Origin: Deinococcales bacterium
GTDB lineage: Bacteria; Deinococcota; Deinococci; Deinococcales; JAAFIG01
NCBI GenBank assembly: GCA_013298595.1
Contig: JAAFIG010000002.1
Coordinates: forward strand, 62,001-126,000
Length of the DNA stretch: 64,000 bases
Direction: 5' to 3'
Part shown: one piece after another, positions 8,572 through 17,181 of the stretch
How positions within the stretch are numbered: position 1 is the first letter of the stretch
How the letters are laid out: every line of letters starts with the position of its first letter
Notes under the pieces: model-generated
The model's input: only the letters and a program-made list of their open reading frames with translations
What the model was told of the DNA's origin: nothing
Databases searched by the model: none
Translations under genes and position numbers: made by a program

Positions 8572-8635
8572 CTTTTTTAGTTACTAGACATTTAATAGGT
8601 TAGGCAGAACAATGATGGGGCATGACAAAAAGTGT

Positions 8636-8664
8636 GGCTCGAGACGAGACTTTCTGATCTCGAG
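8636..8664 (-). terminator. CTCGAG-stem terminator
   Basis: GCTCGAGA pairs with TCTCGAGC across 13 bases, just past the stop of the 8673 gene. On the minus strand CACACTTTTTGT follows. The same hairpin is found inverted at 25728-25756 after the paralogous gene. Confidence 0.6.
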
Positions 8665-8672
8665 CGGGTGGA

Positions 8673-10400
8673 TTATGGAACACGGATTTTGAATATGCCA
8701 AGAACAACGGGGTTAGGGATGAATGTATTAATACCCGTGCCGCTATGACTTCCCCATCCGAGCATTGTTCCATCAAATTTAAGAGCAATTGCACTAGAAC
8801 CCACAGCCGAGATTGCCACAGCATTGGTTACGAAAATGCTCTTTATAGGAAGTGGTTCAAAAGCACTGACTTTATCAATGCCCAATAGTCCCCCACTGTT
8901 TTGTCCCCAACTGAGCAGTGTTCCTTTGGAATCCAACGCCATTGAAGAATTTCTTCCAGCAGCTATTGCCACAATATTTGATGCAAGTCCAACAGCTACG
9001 GGAGTAGTTTTATCTGCCAATGCAGAATCATCGCCGAGTTGCCCCAATTCATCTCGTCCCCAACTGAGCAATGTTCCATCAGATTTTAATGCCAATGAAT
9101 GACTGCCCCCTGCTGCTATTGCGACAATATTGTTGATTAGAACAAAATTTGGAACAGTTCCAAAAATACTAGCACTGCTACTGCCATTACCAAGTTGCCC
9201 AGCTTTATTAAAACCCCAACTCAGCAGTTTTCCATCAGCTTTTAACGCTAATGAATGATTGCTTCCTGCTGCAATTGCAATAATGTCTGAAGCATTGAGA
9301 ACACTGACTGGTTTAGCTCGAAAGTTTGTAGTAGTACCACTACCATTGATAGTAGTACCATCACCAAGTTCACCTCGGCTATTTTGTCCCCAACTGAGCA
9401 ATGTTCCATCTGACTCGAGTGCTAATGAATAGTCGCTCCCTGCTGCGATGGCAATAATATTTAATGCACCATCAACAGGTACAGGTGAGGATTTATTGGC
9501 AAGTATATCATCATCACCAAGTTGCCCGTTAGAATCATCTCCCCAACTGAGCAATGTTCCATCAGATTTTAATGCCAATGAATGACCGCTCCCTGTTGCT
9601 ATTGCAACAATGTTCGAGACATTAGGGATAATTTCAGGAATCTCACGAAACGGACTTAAACCTGCATCGCCAAGTTGCCCAAAGTCATTATCTCCCCAAC
9701 TGAGCAGATTTCCATCAGTTGTCAAAGCTAAAGAATGCGAAACATTTGCTGCGATACTGGCTTTAACTGGATTGACACTTAAAAAAATGGTTTTACGTTT
9801 ACTCGAATCTTGCACACTGCTGGCAGTAATCCGAACCACTTTACCAAACGTTGTGCTAGGAGCAGTGTACGTGACCTTAGCACCAGTGGAACTCGAGAGT
9901 GTACCAACCCCAGCAGAATCTATAGTCCAATTCAGATCAGTGTTAATTGCTCCAGTGCCATTGACAATTCCTTGCAATTCACTCGAGCTTCCTTCACGCA
10001 ATGCCACGATTGAAGCCACAATGGTTACATCATTCACAGTTCCACCATTTTTATTGACCCTAAGTGTTACATCTTTGGTTTTACTCGAGTCTTGCAGACT
10101 AACCGCTCGAATTTGCACTACCGAATCAACCCCTAAATTTGGTGCGGTTAAAATCGCACTCGAGGCAGTGATTTCCGATAATGTTCCCGCACCACTGACA
10201 ACGCTCCAAGTGACAGCGGTGTTAAATGCTCCTGTTCCTGTGACAATGGCGTTTAAGGTGACTGTTCCACCTGCGTCCAATGGTTGAGCGCTGGGTGCAA
10301 CGGTAATGCTGACCCTTGTAATAGTGGCTGTGGGTGAACCACAGGCGACTAGGACACTGATGCACAGTGTTAAACAAATAAACCAATTGAGTTGTTTCAT
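8673..10400 (-). CDS. RCC1-repeat lipoprotein
   Basis: 575 residues. The signal MKQLNWFICLTLCISVLVAC ends in a lipobox. Residues 25-210 are two bacterial Ig-like (BIG-type) domains (VTWSVVSGAGTLSEI, RAVSLQDSSKTKDVTLRV). Residues 215-570 are about seven RCC1-type repeats, each with HSLALKSDGTLLSWG and a GQLGD turn, which should fold as a beta-propeller. AGGAGAAAGT precedes the ATG. It is a close inverted paralogue of the gene at 23990-25720; the first 30 residues are nearly identical. RCC1 propellers bind proteins or ligands; none can be named here. Confidence 0.88.
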   Translation of the reverse strand: MKQLNWFICLTLCISVLVACGSPTATITRVSITVAPSAQPLDAGGTVTLNAIVTGTGAFNTAVTWSVVSGAGTLSEITASSAILTAPNLGVDSVVQIRAVSLQDSSKTKDVTLRVNKNGGTVNDVTIVASIVALREGSSSELQGIVNGTGAINTDLNWTIDSAGVGTLSSSTGAKVTYTAPSTTFGKVVRITASSVQDSSKRKTIFLSVNPVKASIAANVSHSLALTTDGNLLSWGDNDFGQLGDAGLSPFREIPEIIPNVSNIVAIATGSGHSLALKSDGTLLSWGDDSNGQLGDDDILANKSSPVPVDGALNIIAIAAGSDYSLALESDGTLLSWGQNSRGELGDGTTINGSGTTTNFRAKPVSVLNASDIIAIAAGSNHSLALKADGKLLSWGFNKAGQLGNGSSSASIFGTVPNFVLINNIVAIAAGGSHSLALKSDGTLLSWGRDELGQLGDDSALADKTTPVAVGLASNIVAIAAGRNSSMALDSKGTLLSWGQNSGGLLGIDKVSAFEPLPIKSIFVTNAVAISAVGSSAIALKFDGTMLGWGSHSGTGINTFIPNPVVLGIFKIRVP

Positions 10401-10471
10401 ACTTTCTCCTTTGTGTTTTACGCTGGCTCGAGCAAAGACACCAGTTCGTCAAAACACAGCTTGCAATACAG

Positions 10472-10494
10472 CCAGTAACGTGGCTGTTATATTT
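10472..10494 (-). promoter_or_regulatory. Lipoprotein-type upstream element
   Basis: Minus strand AAATATAACAGCC then ACGTTACTGG, 72 bases before the start at 10400. It is intermediate between the two variants. Confidence 0.6.
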
Positions 10495-10569
10495 CAAGAA
10501 CGGTAAAAGCAACTCGAGGCTGTTGTGTAGCCTTGAAAGAAGTCTTTACTGCCTTTGCGTACTGTTTTT

Positions 10570-11184
10570 TTACTTAACAATTTTCAGAATCAAAGCGCAA
10601 CCTGTGGGGAAAATTAATTCATCAATGTGGTTGATAAATAGACTTAACAGTGGTTGGTCAAAACCCATACCGTTTCGGGTCATGATAACAGCAGTAAAAA
10701 CCAAACCTGTTATTAAACCAACAATGATGTGATTTAGGTACGAATCTTGCCGATGTTCGGCTAATAAACCAAGTGCAGCCCCTAAAATTGCATACTCGAG
10801 TCCTCGCAAAGCCGCTAACCCAATGGCATTGCCACCCAAAGGTTGGGTGATAGAAGTTGTTAAAACTTCTCGTAGTTGGCTTTCTAAAATACCTGCAATC
10901 AAGGTCGAGCAAGGTGTCAGAATTAAACCTGCTATGCCCATAAAAATGCCTTTGCGCTGAATTAAGCTAAGGGCAATACAAATGGGTAATGACCAAAGAA
11001 TTAATTTACAAGAATCTAAGAGAAATTCGTTGACCGAAGTTGTTTCGCCTAGCCAACCATGAATCACAAAAGCAATTATTTCGAGTAGTAAAACCAATCC
11101 AAGATCTAACCATGTGACTTGAAGTAGATTTTTTAACCAACGAAGATTGTTTTTCATACTGCTTAGTCTAGCAAGGCTTTTCAT
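10570..11184 (-). CDS. Integral membrane protein, unknown
   Basis: 204 residues. AAGGG lies 6 bases before the ATG. About five to six hydrophobic segments are visible (LGLVLLLEIIAFVIHGWL, ILWSLPICIALSLI, FMGIAGLILTPCSTLIAGIL, AALRGLEYAILGAALGLLAEH, IIVGLITGLVFTAVIM). No catalytic motif or known family is recognised. It sits between two minus-strand RCC1 lipoprotein genes and 66 bases after the 11251 gene, so it may be in the same transcript. A polytopic inner-membrane protein of unknown function. Confidence 0.75.
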   Translation of the reverse strand: MKSLARLSSMKNNLRWLKNLLQVTWLDLGLVLLLEIIAFVIHGWLGETTSVNEFLLDSCKLILWSLPICIALSLIQRKGIFMGIAGLILTPCSTLIAGILESQLREVLTTSITQPLGGNAIGLAALRGLEYAILGAALGLLAEHRQDSYLNHIIVGLITGLVFTAVIMTRNGMGFDQPLLSLFINHIDELIFPTGCALILKIVK

Positions 11185-11250
11185 TTGTGTCCCTTAGTAT
11201 TTATACTTGTATGGGCAATTGGTTTCATTGCCCATACAAGTATTGTCAAA

Positions 11251-13395
11251 TTAAAGTTTAAAACTCAGTGCAGCATCTCGAGTTGGTGTTAACGAATTTG
11301 GGCTGGTGGTATTGTTACCCAATTTACCATTTGAGGCATTGCCCCAGCAGAACATCAACCCGTTGGTGGTCATACCGCACGTATGCGTGTTTCCTAGACC
11401 GATACCAGAAAAATGCAAAGGGCTATCAGTGCCATCAGGTTGTTTGATGGATACGGGGGTAGTTGCGTTACTGACAGTGTTATTGCCAAGTTTTCCGTTA
11501 CTTCCTTGTCCCCAACAAAATACCATTGCATTGGTTGTTAAACCGCAAGTATGGTTATTGCCAGCACTGACACTCGAGAAGCGTAAATCAGAATCAGCTC
11601 CTGTTGAGGTTTTAACAGCAATCGGCGTGGTGCTACTGGTTGTGGCGTTATTGCCAAGTTTGCCAAAAGTTCCGTCTCCCCAACAAAAAGCAATGCCTGT
11701 GGTCGTAATGCCGCACGTATGAGAAACCCCATTGCTGATACTCGAGAAACGCAATGGGCTGTCAGCACCTGTAGAAGTTTTGACGGCTACTGGAATAGCA
11801 CTATTGGTGATTGTATTAGTACCAAGTTGTCCACTTGAATTTGCACCCCAACAAAAAGCAATGCCTGTCGTTGTCATACCGCACGTATGTAAAACCCCAG
11901 CGCTGATATTCGAGAAGCGTAAAACCGCTCCGCCAGTTGGAGCTATAACAGCTTGAGGGACAGTAAAATCGCCACTTGTTGTATTATTGCCAAGCAAGAT
12001 TCCAGACCCCCAACAAAAAGCTAAACCTAAACCTTCGGTTGTAATACCACACGTATGGGCTTGCCCAGCGCTGATACTCGAGAAGCGCAAATCAGAATCT
12101 GCCCCACCTGTTTTTTGTACAGCTTTTGGTACATCCGAACCAGTGCTGTTAGTAGAATTATTGCCAAGCATTCCGTTGCTTCCATTTCCCCAACAATACG
12201 CAACGCCATCTAAGCTAATGCCGCAAGTATGCACACTCCCAGCACTGATACTCGAGAAACGCAAATCAGAATCAGCACCAGTTGAAGTTTTTACAGACAC
12301 AGGAATGGCACTGTCTACATTAGAATTATTGCCAAGTTGTCTAAATGTACCGCTGCCCCAGCAAAAAGCTTTCCCTTGGGTGGTTAAGCCACAACTATGA
12401 TCGCTACCCAAATCAATGCGTTCTAACCCCAAAGCACTATAACTTGTGTTGCCATCCACCGAATCTGTCGTGACAGCAAGATCATCTGCACCGATATTCA
12501 CTCGAGTGGAGCTTAGATTAGCGCTTCTGGTCAAACCAATTTGCATAACTTCGTTACTATTAGCAGTTGCACCTACGCTAGTTAATCGGGTCTCTGCTTC
12601 TGCTAAGGTCTCGAGTGATAATTTACTACGAGTCACTCGAGCATTGGTTTCATTGACCACAGCAAAAGTCATCACAAAATTATAAGCAGTAGCTGTGGCT
12701 TGTTTAGGAATGCGGAAACCAAGGTTAATAACACCCGATTGGGCAGGTGGTATGGTACGCGTAAACGAAGTTGGGGCAGCACAATTTGGAACACAACGCC
12801 GTGCCACAAAACCATAACCCAAGGCTTTATCGGCACTCGAGAAACCTCCAAGGGTATTATTCAAATCGGTTTGCAAAGTGGTTACTTCGGCATTGGTAAA
12901 CGCTTGGAAATCTTCGCGTCCCTGTACCAGTGTGGGTGTAAAAGCTGTAGAACTCGGTATCAGACTCAGTTGTGTCGCATGAATTGGCAAGACCAATTTA
13001 GCTATTCGTGTTTGATCAGTAACGTCTACGCCCCCAAAATTGGTGATTGATTTGATGGCAGAACCCGCGATGTTCGCAGATTTTGCTACGGCGTACAGTG
13101 TCAAATTATTAAAAGCAGTGCCACTGGTATTGTTCACTGTAAACCGAGCTTGAAGATAATCAAACGCCCCATCTGTGATAACACTGGCTGTACCCACAGG
13201 TGAAAAAGTCACATCATTTTCGCGTAATGTACCTTGTAATTGTAAGCCTGTCGTAAAACGCACCGAACTTAGTCCATCAGAATTCAGGCTTACCTCGAGA
13301 CCACCAAGGATATTTGGTTTAACAACCGTTACTTGCTGCTGACAAGCCATCAAAGCCACTGCCATTAGCGATGCAAACACCATTATGCGTTTCAT
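11251..13395 (-). CDS. RCC1-repeat lipoprotein, Cys-rich repeat type
   Basis: 714 residues. The signal MKRIMVFASLMAVALMAC is a lipoprotein signal. Residues 20-310 are a beta-rich domain unlike the Ig domains of the other RCC1 proteins. Residues 320-710 carry seven RCC1 repeats with the unusual pattern SAGxxHTCGxTTxGxxFCWGxxxxxxLGNN, so each blade has two cysteines. The start overlaps the stop of a 49-codon frame by ATGA, so translation is probably coupled to that small gene. Surface location is expected; partner unknown. Confidence 0.87.
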   Translation of the reverse strand: MKRIMVFASLMAVALMACQQQVTVVKPNILGGLEVSLNSDGLSSVRFTTGLQLQGTLRENDVTFSPVGTASVITDGAFDYLQARFTVNNTSGTAFNNLTLYAVAKSANIAGSAIKSITNFGGVDVTDQTRIAKLVLPIHATQLSLIPSSTAFTPTLVQGREDFQAFTNAEVTTLQTDLNNTLGGFSSADKALGYGFVARRCVPNCAAPTSFTRTIPPAQSGVINLGFRIPKQATATAYNFVMTFAVVNETNARVTRSKLSLETLAEAETRLTSVGATANSNEVMQIGLTRSANLSSTRVNIGADDLAVTTDSVDGNTSYSALGLERIDLGSDHSCGLTTQGKAFCWGSGTFRQLGNNSNVDSAIPVSVKTSTGADSDLRFSSISAGSVHTCGISLDGVAYCWGNGSNGMLGNNSTNSTGSDVPKAVQKTGGADSDLRFSSISAGQAHTCGITTEGLGLAFCWGSGILLGNNTTSGDFTVPQAVIAPTGGAVLRFSNISAGVLHTCGMTTTGIAFCWGANSSGQLGTNTITNSAIPVAVKTSTGADSPLRFSSISNGVSHTCGITTTGIAFCWGDGTFGKLGNNATTSSTTPIAVKTSTGADSDLRFSSVSAGNNHTCGLTTNAMVFCWGQGSNGKLGNNTVSNATTPVSIKQPDGTDSPLHFSGIGLGNTHTCGMTTNGLMFCWGNASNGKLGNNTTSPNSLTPTRDAALSFKL

Positions 13396-13541
13396 ATTTC
13401 CCCTTGTTCTAATTTCAAGATCAGTGTTTGCACAGGTAAACTTGTACCCGTGACAACACTAAACCTAGGTTGTTGTTCAAGGACTGGTTTTATATATTGC
13501 CCTCGAGCTGGCTTAGTTATTTTAGTGATTTTATCAATCAT
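13392..13541 (-). CDS. 49-residue small protein coupled to the RCC1 gene
   Basis: An ATG at 13541 is preceded by AAGGAG at a 6-base distance. It encodes 49 residues beginning MIDKITKITKPARGQYIKPV and containing FSVVTGTSL, then ends with TGA inside ATGA, overlapping the RCC1 lipoprotein start. No signal peptide. No family is recognised. A peptide precursor or a regulatory leader are possible. A second 49-codon frame sits in the same coupled position before the RCC1 gene at 26006. Confidence 0.6.
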   Translation of the reverse strand: MIDKITKITKPARGQYIKPVLEQQPRFSVVTGTSLPVQTLILKLEQGEI

Positions 13542-13605
13542 ATAATTCTCCTTAGGAAGCACCCAGCAAAAGTGGCTGCTTCCATGCAGCCACTATGAAA
13601 CAGAC

Positions 13606-13625
13606 CCAGTAACGTTGCTGTAACG
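13606..13625 (-). promoter_or_regulatory. Upstream element for the small gene and RCC1 gene
   Basis: Minus strand CGTTACAGCAACGTTACTGG contains the inverted repeat GTTAC/GTTAC variant; 65 bases before the start at 13541. Confidence 0.6.
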
Positions 13626-13662
13626 CGAAAACAGGGTGGCTCTCATAAATGGGCTTTGAAAT

Positions 13663-13681
13663 GTTATGCCCACGTTACCGG
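13663..13681 (+). promoter_or_regulatory. Upstream element, variant form, before the GMC gene
   Basis: GTTATGCCCACGTTACCGG ends only 20 bases before the ATG at 13702. With the minus-strand element at 13606 it forms a divergent control region. Confidence 0.55.
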
Positions 13682-13701
13682 ACGATTCGTAAACTCGAGA
13701 T

Positions 13702-15246
13702 ATGACAAATTATGATTTTATTATTGTAGGTGGTGGAGCAGCAGGTTGTTTACTGGCAAATCGGTTAAGTGCCAATCCCAAGAACTCGGTGTTACTGCTC
13801 GAGACAGGTGGCTCAGATGCAGCGCAGAGTGGTCAGAACGTAATTCTGCAAAACTGTGCTTATGAAACCGAACCAATCCCAGAATTACACCAAAGAAAAA
13901 TGTATTACCCACGAGGTAAATCGCTATGTGGTTCTGGTAATACAAACGCCATGATTTATGTGCGAGGACATTGGAACGATTTTGATACTTGGGAATTAGG
14001 TGGCAATAACGGTTGGAGTTACGATGAAGTGCTACCGTATTTTCGACGTTCCGAGCAATTCATCGGACAAGCTTCGCATTGGCATGGTTTAAACGGAGAA
14101 TTGCAAGTTGCACAAAAACCACCATCTACACTACTAGCAAACGCTTTTCTAAGTGCCTGCGAAGAGATGGGTTGGCAGTACAACCCAGATTGTAACGCCG
14201 AAGACCTCGAGGGTGCAGGATTCACTTGGCTGATGCTGCACCACGGAAACCAGTTTTTTAGTGCTGCTAATGTTTTCCTTAAACCCATTTCGTACCGTAA
14301 AAACTTAACCCGAATTCAGCAAGCTAAAGTCAATAAAGTCTGCATCGAAAATAATCAAGCTGTAGCCCTAGAATACGAATTAAACAATGAAATTCGGAGT
14401 GCTCGAGCTAACCAAGAAATTATTCTTTGTGGTGGCACAATCAATTCCGCCCATCTGTTACTACTCAGCGGTATAGGACCTGCGAATCAACTCTTAGATC
14501 AAGAAATACCAGTTCGGCAATCATTACCGGGTGTAGGACGCGGTTTACAAGATCATTTATTTGCACCTATTGGCTATAAAACAAAAACATCCGTCAATCT
14601 AAACGCAATGCACACCATACCTTATAACTTGCAACACATCGCAACAAAACACGGTTCGTTAAGCTCGAGTAGTGCCGAAGCCTCGGCTTTTATTCGGTCT
14701 AACAAGTACTTAACTGCTCCTGATTTAGAATTAATTTTTACACCCAATTACTCTATGGAGCATGGTTACAACTTACAAAACCAAGAATTTACGATCAGTG
14801 TTGTGTTGCTGCAACCACGCAGCCAAGGCAGTATCGAATTGGTTTCGGCAAACCCAACCGATGCTCCTAGAATAATTCCAGATTACTTACAATCCAACCT
14901 TGACCAAGAAACACTGATAAAAGGTGTACAAATAGCTCAATCACTGGTCAAAACCCAAGCACTGGCAACCTATTGTAATCAAGACATGAAGGATACGACC
15001 CAATGTCCAACCACCATTCTCGAGCAGATTCGTCAACACGCTCAAACACTGTCCCATCCTGTTGGTACGTGCCGTATGGGGCAAGACAAATACGCTGTTG
15101 TGGATGAAAAACTAAGGGTTCATGGTATTCGTGGTTTACGAATTGCTGATGCTTCGGTGATTCCTAAAATTACTCGAGGTCATATTCAAGCTTCAACCAT
15201 GATGATTGCTGAGAGAGCAGCCGATTTTATTTTAACAGGGCAGTAA
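13702..15246 (+). CDS. GMC-family FAD-dependent oxidoreductase
   Basis: 514 residues. The N-terminus YDFIIVGGGAAGCLLANRLS is the FAD-binding Rossmann motif, followed by LLLETGG. GSGNTNAMIYVRGHWNDFDTWE is the GMC signature region; GPANQLLDQEIPVRQSLPGVGRGLQDHL is the second. The C-terminus has the active-site His in HPVGTCRMG and a second His in RGHIQASTMMIAERAADFI. The family oxidises alcohols, choline, glucose and similar compounds; the substrate cannot be read from sequence. No signal peptide, so cytoplasmic. The last 76 bases of the gene are repeated at 17019-17094 as part of the tandem duplication described separately. Confidence 0.92.
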   Translation: MTNYDFIIVGGGAAGCLLANRLSANPKNSVLLLETGGSDAAQSGQNVILQNCAYETEPIPELHQRKMYYPRGKSLCGSGNTNAMIYVRGHWNDFDTWELGGNNGWSYDEVLPYFRRSEQFIGQASHWHGLNGELQVAQKPPSTLLANAFLSACEEMGWQYNPDCNAEDLEGAGFTWLMLHHGNQFFSAANVFLKPISYRKNLTRIQQAKVNKVCIENNQAVALEYELNNEIRSARANQEIILCGGTINSAHLLLLSGIGPANQLLDQEIPVRQSLPGVGRGLQDHLFAPIGYKTKTSVNLNAMHTIPYNLQHIATKHGSLSSSSAEASAFIRSNKYLTAPDLELIFTPNYSMEHGYNLQNQEFTISVVLLQPRSQGSIELVSANPTDAPRIIPDYLQSNLDQETLIKGVQIAQSLVKTQALATYCNQDMKDTTQCPTTILEQIRQHAQTLSHPVGTCRMGQDKYAVVDEKLRVHGIRGLRIADASVIPKITRGHIQASTMMIAERAADFILTGQ

Positions 15247-15272
15247 ATACGTTTCCTAAACACTGTATTTAG

Positions 15273-15295
15273 AAATGTAACAGCAACGTTACTGG
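15273..15295 (+). promoter_or_regulatory. Lipoprotein-type upstream element
   Basis: AAATGTAACAGC then AACGTTACTGG; here the perfect inverted repeat GTAAC-N6-GTTAC is seen. 38 bases before the ATG at 15334. Confidence 0.7.
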
Positions 15296-15333
15296 GTCTC
15301 GAGTAGGGTGCTCGAGGAACAACGGAGGTACTT

Positions 15334-16914
15334 ATGAAATTACTAAGATATTTGGTGCTGGTCGGATTAAGTTTTATGGTGGCGTGTGGTGAACCACCTA
15401 AACCACCTGAACCACCAACCGTAACTTTAACCTCGAGTGAATTAAACCCAGTTTTCAACTCGAGTGTGACGTTTACAGCCACAGCAACACCCGCAGGTAA
15501 AATTGTGAAACTCGAGTTGCTGGAAGGTACAACTGTTAAAAAAACTGTGAATAATGCAGCGAGACTCGAGCAAAGTGTTGTTATGAATGTTGCTGGTAAG
15601 CGTTCTTTTACCGCTCGAGTGACCGATTCGGCTGGAGTTGTGGCGAGTAGTGCAGTGGTTGAAGTGAATACCAAAAATCCAGCATCAGGAACAGTGACTC
15701 AAATGGCATTGGGTGGCAACCATTCCTGTGTATTACTAGCCAATGGTGATGTGCGCTGCTGGGGGAAAAATACAACTGGACAACTTGGTTTGGGAAACAT
15801 AATTAACATTGGGGATGATGAAGCTATTATCAGCGTGCCAGTAATTAAATTCCCAACTGGCTTTAAGGTCAAACAAATTGCCGCAGGTGCAGCACATACT
15901 TGCGCTTTATCCGAAGAATTTCAAGTCATTTGCTGGGGTGCTAATTCAGTGGGTCAACTTGGTTATGGGGACATCATAAACCGTGGTGACACACCAGAAA
16001 CCACTCCTGATAAACTGGATTTTGTTGGTTTGCCACCTGTTAAAAAAATTGTTTCGGGAGGTCACGCTAATTATACTTGTGCCATTCTGAATTCAGGAAA
16101 CGTTAGATGTTGGGGTGAAAATCTCAATGGTCAACTTGGTTTAGGGAATACGAATACCATTGGTGATGAGCCAAATGAACTCAAGGTAACACCTGATGTT
16201 CGACTTGGCTCATCACAAGTCAAGCAAATTGCTATAGGCGGTGGACATACTTGTGCGTTACTCGAGGATAGTCTTCTACACTGCTGGGGAAGAAATATAA
16301 GCGGTCAACTTGGATTTGGAGTGACCGGTAACACTCTAGTTTTTTTTGGTGATGATTCTGAAGAAACACCCAATACTAAAGCAGTACCAATTACTGATGC
16401 TACACAAATTGCACTTGGAGGTGATCATACTTGCGTGATCACCACAAGCAAAAAAGTACGATGTTGGGGAATTAGTTTTGAAGGGCAACTTGGTTACGGC
16501 AATACTAACAATATTGGTGATAACGAACTTCCTACTACGGCTGGATTTGTGAATCTAGGCGCAGATGCCAAACAAATCGCTGCTGGTCGTGGACACACTT
16601 GCGTTTTACTCGAGAACAACAGCATCAAATGCTGGGGGAGCAGTGAATCTGGGCAACTTGGATTCGGTAACACTGACAATATTGGTAACAATGAACTTCC
16701 CTCGAGTGTTGGTGCAGTTGAAGTCAATACTGATGCAACCCAAGGTAAAATCATCCAAGTTTTCTCTGCCCGCAGTCATAATTGCGTGTTATTTGAATCT
16801 GACAACATCAAATGCTGGGGTTTAAATACTGCTGGTCAACTTGGGTATGGCAATACCAAAAACATTGGTGATAACGAAACGCCGTCGAGTGTTGGTATCG
16901 TACCACTGTTCTAA
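15334..16914 (+). CDS. Ig-like/RCC1-repeat lipoprotein (duplication copy 1)
   Basis: 526 residues. GGAGG precedes the ATG. Signal MKLLRYLVLVGLSFMVAC with lipobox. Residues 22-115 are one Ig-like domain as in the 4026 gene. Residues 118-520 are RCC1-type repeats of the cysteine kind (HTCALLxxxxxxCWGxNxxGQLGxGN). The protein therefore joins the N-terminal module of one family in this region to the propeller of the other. It is duplicated at 17182. Expected on the outer surface; ligand unknown. Confidence 0.88.
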   Translation: MKLLRYLVLVGLSFMVACGEPPKPPEPPTVTLTSSELNPVFNSSVTFTATATPAGKIVKLELLEGTTVKKTVNNAARLEQSVVMNVAGKRSFTARVTDSAGVVASSAVVEVNTKNPASGTVTQMALGGNHSCVLLANGDVRCWGKNTTGQLGLGNIINIGDDEAIISVPVIKFPTGFKVKQIAAGAAHTCALSEEFQVICWGANSVGQLGYGDIINRGDTPETTPDKLDFVGLPPVKKIVSGGHANYTCAILNSGNVRCWGENLNGQLGLGNTNTIGDEPNELKVTPDVRLGSSQVKQIAIGGGHTCALLEDSLLHCWGRNISGQLGFGVTGNTLVFFGDDSEETPNTKAVPITDATQIALGGDHTCVITTSKKVRCWGISFEGQLGYGNTNNIGDNELPTTAGFVNLGADAKQIAAGRGHTCVLLENNSIKCWGSSESGQLGFGNTDNIGNNELPSSVGAVEVNTDATQGKIIQVFSARSHNCVLFESDNIKCWGLNTAGQLGYGNTKNIGDNETPSSVGIVPLF

Positions 16915-16981
16915 AATCTATTCTCTCGAGCTTATCAAACCATTCTTGCTCGAGAATATTTTTAATCACTTGAACTACTCC

Positions 16982-17016
16982 CCCTCGAGCCTTCAATCTC
17001 GAGGGCTTTCTTTTGA
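16982..17016 (+). terminator. CTCGAG-stem terminator
   Basis: CCCTCGAG (16982-16989) pairs with CTCGAGGG (16998-17005), followed by CTTTCTTTT. An extra CTCGAG hairpin precedes it at 16924-16954. Confidence 0.75.
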
Positions 17017-17120
17017 ACTACTCGAGGTCATATTCAAGCTTCAACCATGATGATTGCCGAAAGAGCAGCCGATTTTATTTTAACAGGGCAGTAAATACGT
17101 TTCCTAAACACTGTATTTAG

Positions 17121-17143
17121 AAATGTAACAGCAACGTTACTGG
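17121..17143 (+). promoter_or_regulatory. Lipoprotein-type upstream element
   Basis: Identical copy of the element at 15273, shifted by 1848 bases; 38 bases before the ATG at 17182. Confidence 0.7.
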
Positions 17144-17181
17144 GTCTCGAGTAGGGTGCTCGAGGAACAACGGAGGTACTT

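Larger units (their letters stand above)
7992..8635. other. Long non-coding gap with hairpins and short repeats
   Basis: No convincing gene. A 15-base direct repeat (AGCCCGTGAGGTGCT) occurs at 8148-8162 and 8190-8204. From 8239 to 8393 there are nested inverted repeats: 8245-8255 with 8303-8313; 8337-8350 with 8357-8370 (one mismatch); CGGAATT with AATTCCG around 8370-8393. CTCGAG is scarce here until about 8435. Possibly a miniature mobile element or a structured RNA. Confidence 0.45.
15171..17018 (+). repeat. Tandem duplication, copy 1
   Basis: Starts at TACTCGAGGT inside the 3' end of the GMC gene and includes its last codons, the upstream element, the RCC1 lipoprotein gene and terminator. 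The same order recurs 1848 bases on, with start codons at 15334 and 17182 in exact register. Confidence 0.85.
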